Shown here: positions 62,501-64,000 of the stretch, in pieces | Position numbering within the stretch: the stretch's first letter is position 1 | Layout: each line of letters begins with the position of its first letter | Source: Eucalyptus grandis | Taxonomy: Eukaryota; Streptophyta; Magnoliopsida; Myrtales; Myrtaceae | Reading direction: 5' to 3' | NCBI RefSeq assembly: GCF_016545825.1 | Contig: NC_052613.1 | Span: 45,614,112-45,678,111, forward strand | Length of the DNA: 64,000 nt | Notes under the pieces: model-generated | Databases searched by the model: none | What the model saw: the letters and a program-made list of their open reading frames with translations, nothing else | Told to the model about the DNA's origin: nothing | Translations under genes and position numbers: made by a program

Positions 62501-62691
62501 TTCAGCGTGATCCAGAGCTATTAAAGGTGAGTTTGGTAACAATTATATTCGAGAAATAATTTTTTATTAGAAATGATTTTTTATTCTATTTTTTAGAAAA
62601 ATTTTGAGCAAAAGAACACGTTTGATAACTTTACAATAATCATATTCCCGGGATAGAAATGCGTTTGGTGGGATTCTTAAAATTTTTAATA

Positions 62692-62740
<49 letters not shown>

Positions 62741-63978
62741 TTTTTCTTTTTCTTTTTCTCCTCTCCTTCCTCCTTCTTCATGGCCGGTCGCCGGCCACCG
62801 TCATGGCTGGTGAATGGCTAGGTGAAGGTCCGGCGAGCCTTGACCTCATCCAGGTAATGTGAGGTCGGCCTTGCCTTGGCTTGGCAAATAAAATGAAGAA
62901 GAAGAAAAGGAAAGAGAAGAAGAGATAAGAAGAAAAAAAATTAGATTTTAGGAATTGTTTTCGGGATCAAAAAGCTATTTTTTTCTGCTTATTGATTTTG
63001 CTCCAAATCTATTTTCGGGAGTAAAAAAAAATATTTTTATTTTTAAGAATAAAAATTTTACCAAACAGATTTTTTTTTTTTTTTCAAAACAAAATAATAT
63101 AATCAGAGGATGGTTATCAAACAGCGCCTTGGCCGCTTTGATGGAGCAAGTGGCAAGAAGGTAGTAAATTCATGGTCCTGTGGGCACACGTTTGGATAAA
63201 GCTGTTGGCTTGTGGGGCTTAGCCTGCTGATTTGATAAAGCAAAATCGATCCACATCTTCCCTAATGAAAAAACACACGAATATCCCCCTCTTTCGAAGC
63301 TTCCTCAAGATCCAACACTACCCAATGCCCTCCACTCCGTGTCTTCCTGTGTAAACCTCGGATTTTCGTGACCTAACTTAGGATTTCGATTCCATCGTTG
63401 AGCGCTTGTAGCAGAGTTAGTCTCTCTACGGTGCTTATTAACAAGTCGAAATCAAGTTCCGACTCGTTAAGGAAGAAAAAATCGGAACTAGGTACCATGT
63501 GCTAAGCAGCGATTTCATCATCTCTCTATTGAATTTAAACCAGGGTTTTGATTTACTTACAGGAAGCTCCTCTGTCCACGATCTCCGAAATCTGGCCGAA
63601 AGTCACGCAGGGACACCAGAAGCTAATGCAACCTGCACAAACCATCATCAATCAACTAATTATCAGCTACTAATACAACAGACTCGAAATAGAGAATTGC
63701 CCTTTATTGTTTTAGAGTTTCAAACAAATCCCGGGAGAGATACAGCCTCACTCATCACCTGTGCTTCAAGAAGCGACATCTATGAACTTACAGCGTTCGA
63801 GGTCGGAGAAGCAGTCGCAGAGATCCGTGGACCAGGGGACGTAATCCAACGACGGAGGCAGAGCAACCACCGGAACTCCAGTCACAAGCGGCGGTGGCGG
63901 TGGCGGCAGCGGCTCCTTCTGTGAAGGAGCAGCCTTGTCAGTAGAGTCTGGGTCGTTTGGTGCGCCCATCTTTTCCAT
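61282..63978 (-). CDS. PLANT CADMIUM RESISTANCE-like protein (PLAC8 domain), complete
   Basis: Four exons, 63,978-63,792, 63,632-63,561, 61,678-61,466 and 61,376-61,282, have consistent phases and GT-AG edges and give about 188 aa (185 if the second ATG at 63,969 is used; copy C's surviving codons correspond to that MGAPND start). The N-terminus is proline-rich (six to seven Pro near residue 25). Then come [12 protein letters not shown], the signature [14 protein letters not shown] (CCxxxxCPC), a hydrophobic segment [20 protein letters not shown], and [21 protein letters not shown]. The tail ends VVEDGMKR, as in PCR proteins. Family members are plasma-membrane proteins that affect zinc or cadmium efflux, or organ size (FW2.2 branch). 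Intron 2 (1.9 kb) holds a MITE. Confidence 0.94.
62525..63122. mobile_element. TIR element with GC-rich cassette in PLAC8 intron 2
   Basis: The left end AAAGGTGAGTTTGGTAACAA is inverted against AAGGCGCTGTTTGATAACCA from the right. The core (62,770-62,890) starts CTTCTTCATGGCCGGTCGCCGG and ends with a GAAGAAGAAAAGG tract, like the cassettes elsewhere. A TA run (62,700-62,738) lies beside it. The target duplication is not clear. Confidence 0.65.
62700..62738. repeat. TA microsatellite
   Basis: About 39 bp of uninterrupted TA repeat lies inside the TIR element in PLAC8 intron 2. Confidence 0.95.
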
Positions 63979-64000
63979 AGAGAGAGCGAGAGAGAGTTGC

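Noticed and set aside
63499..63924. Plus-strand frame of 141 codons
   Set aside because: It overlaps exons 1 and 2 of the PLAC8 gene in antisense; the CCxxxxCPC protein on the minus strand explains the region.

Overview
This window is plant nuclear DNA. It has spliced genes with GT-AG introns, AT-rich intergenic and intronic sequence, plant-specific protein families and dense fossils of plant transposable elements. The protein families point to a eudicot. A woody, Myrtaceae-like (Eucalyptus-type) genome is my guess, with low confidence. I saw no tRNA, rRNA or CRISPR array and no prokaryotic sequence.

All recognisable genes lie on the minus strand. The centre (15.7-38.7 kb) is one large gene for Mediator subunit MED23. 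I could rebuild it as 21 phase-consistent exons encoding about 1509 aa; one intron needs a GC-AG donor. Its introns hold two TRIM-type mini-retrotransposons, two Mutator-like MITEs, a PIF/Harbinger-like MITE, a TIR element with an internal tandem array, and a 330-bp tandem duplication.

MED23 is flanked by two direct copies of one segment: copy A (from before position 1 to about 12,042) and copy B (about 40,871-49,165). Each copy has an intact two-exon F-box/Cys-rich (SKIP14/SKIP28-type) gene and the last exon of a dynein light chain gene. Only copy B runs on into dynein exon 1, so copy B is the working dynein gene and copy A a truncated relic. The copies differ by insertions. Copy A carries an internally deleted Ty1/copia element, a Harbinger-like MITE with a nested SINE, and an indel of about 770 bp. 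Copy B carries about 1.6 kb with two MITEs. Copy B preserves the empty copia target site.

The right end (51.6-64 kb) has a second, tandem duplication (C about 51.66-54.69 kb; D about 59.63-62.50 kb) around a PLANT CADMIUM RESISTANCE (PLAC8) gene. Copy D is a complete four-exon gene of about 188 aa. Copy C has exons 3 and 4 plus the first 11 codons, with a repeat where the rest of exon 1 and exon 2 should be. Between C and D lies a long-TIR element that has captured a piece of a DUF1005 (ASG1-like) gene, and a truncated LTR of the same copia family as in copy A.

The genes do not form a pathway: they are a transcription co-activator subunit, an F-box protein pair, a dynein light chain and a membrane PLAC8 protein. 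The most unusual signal is a GC-rich cassette (GGCGAGG/GCCGGC motifs bounded by CTTCTTC and GAAGAAG tracts) that recurs inside TIR elements whose ends belong to different families.
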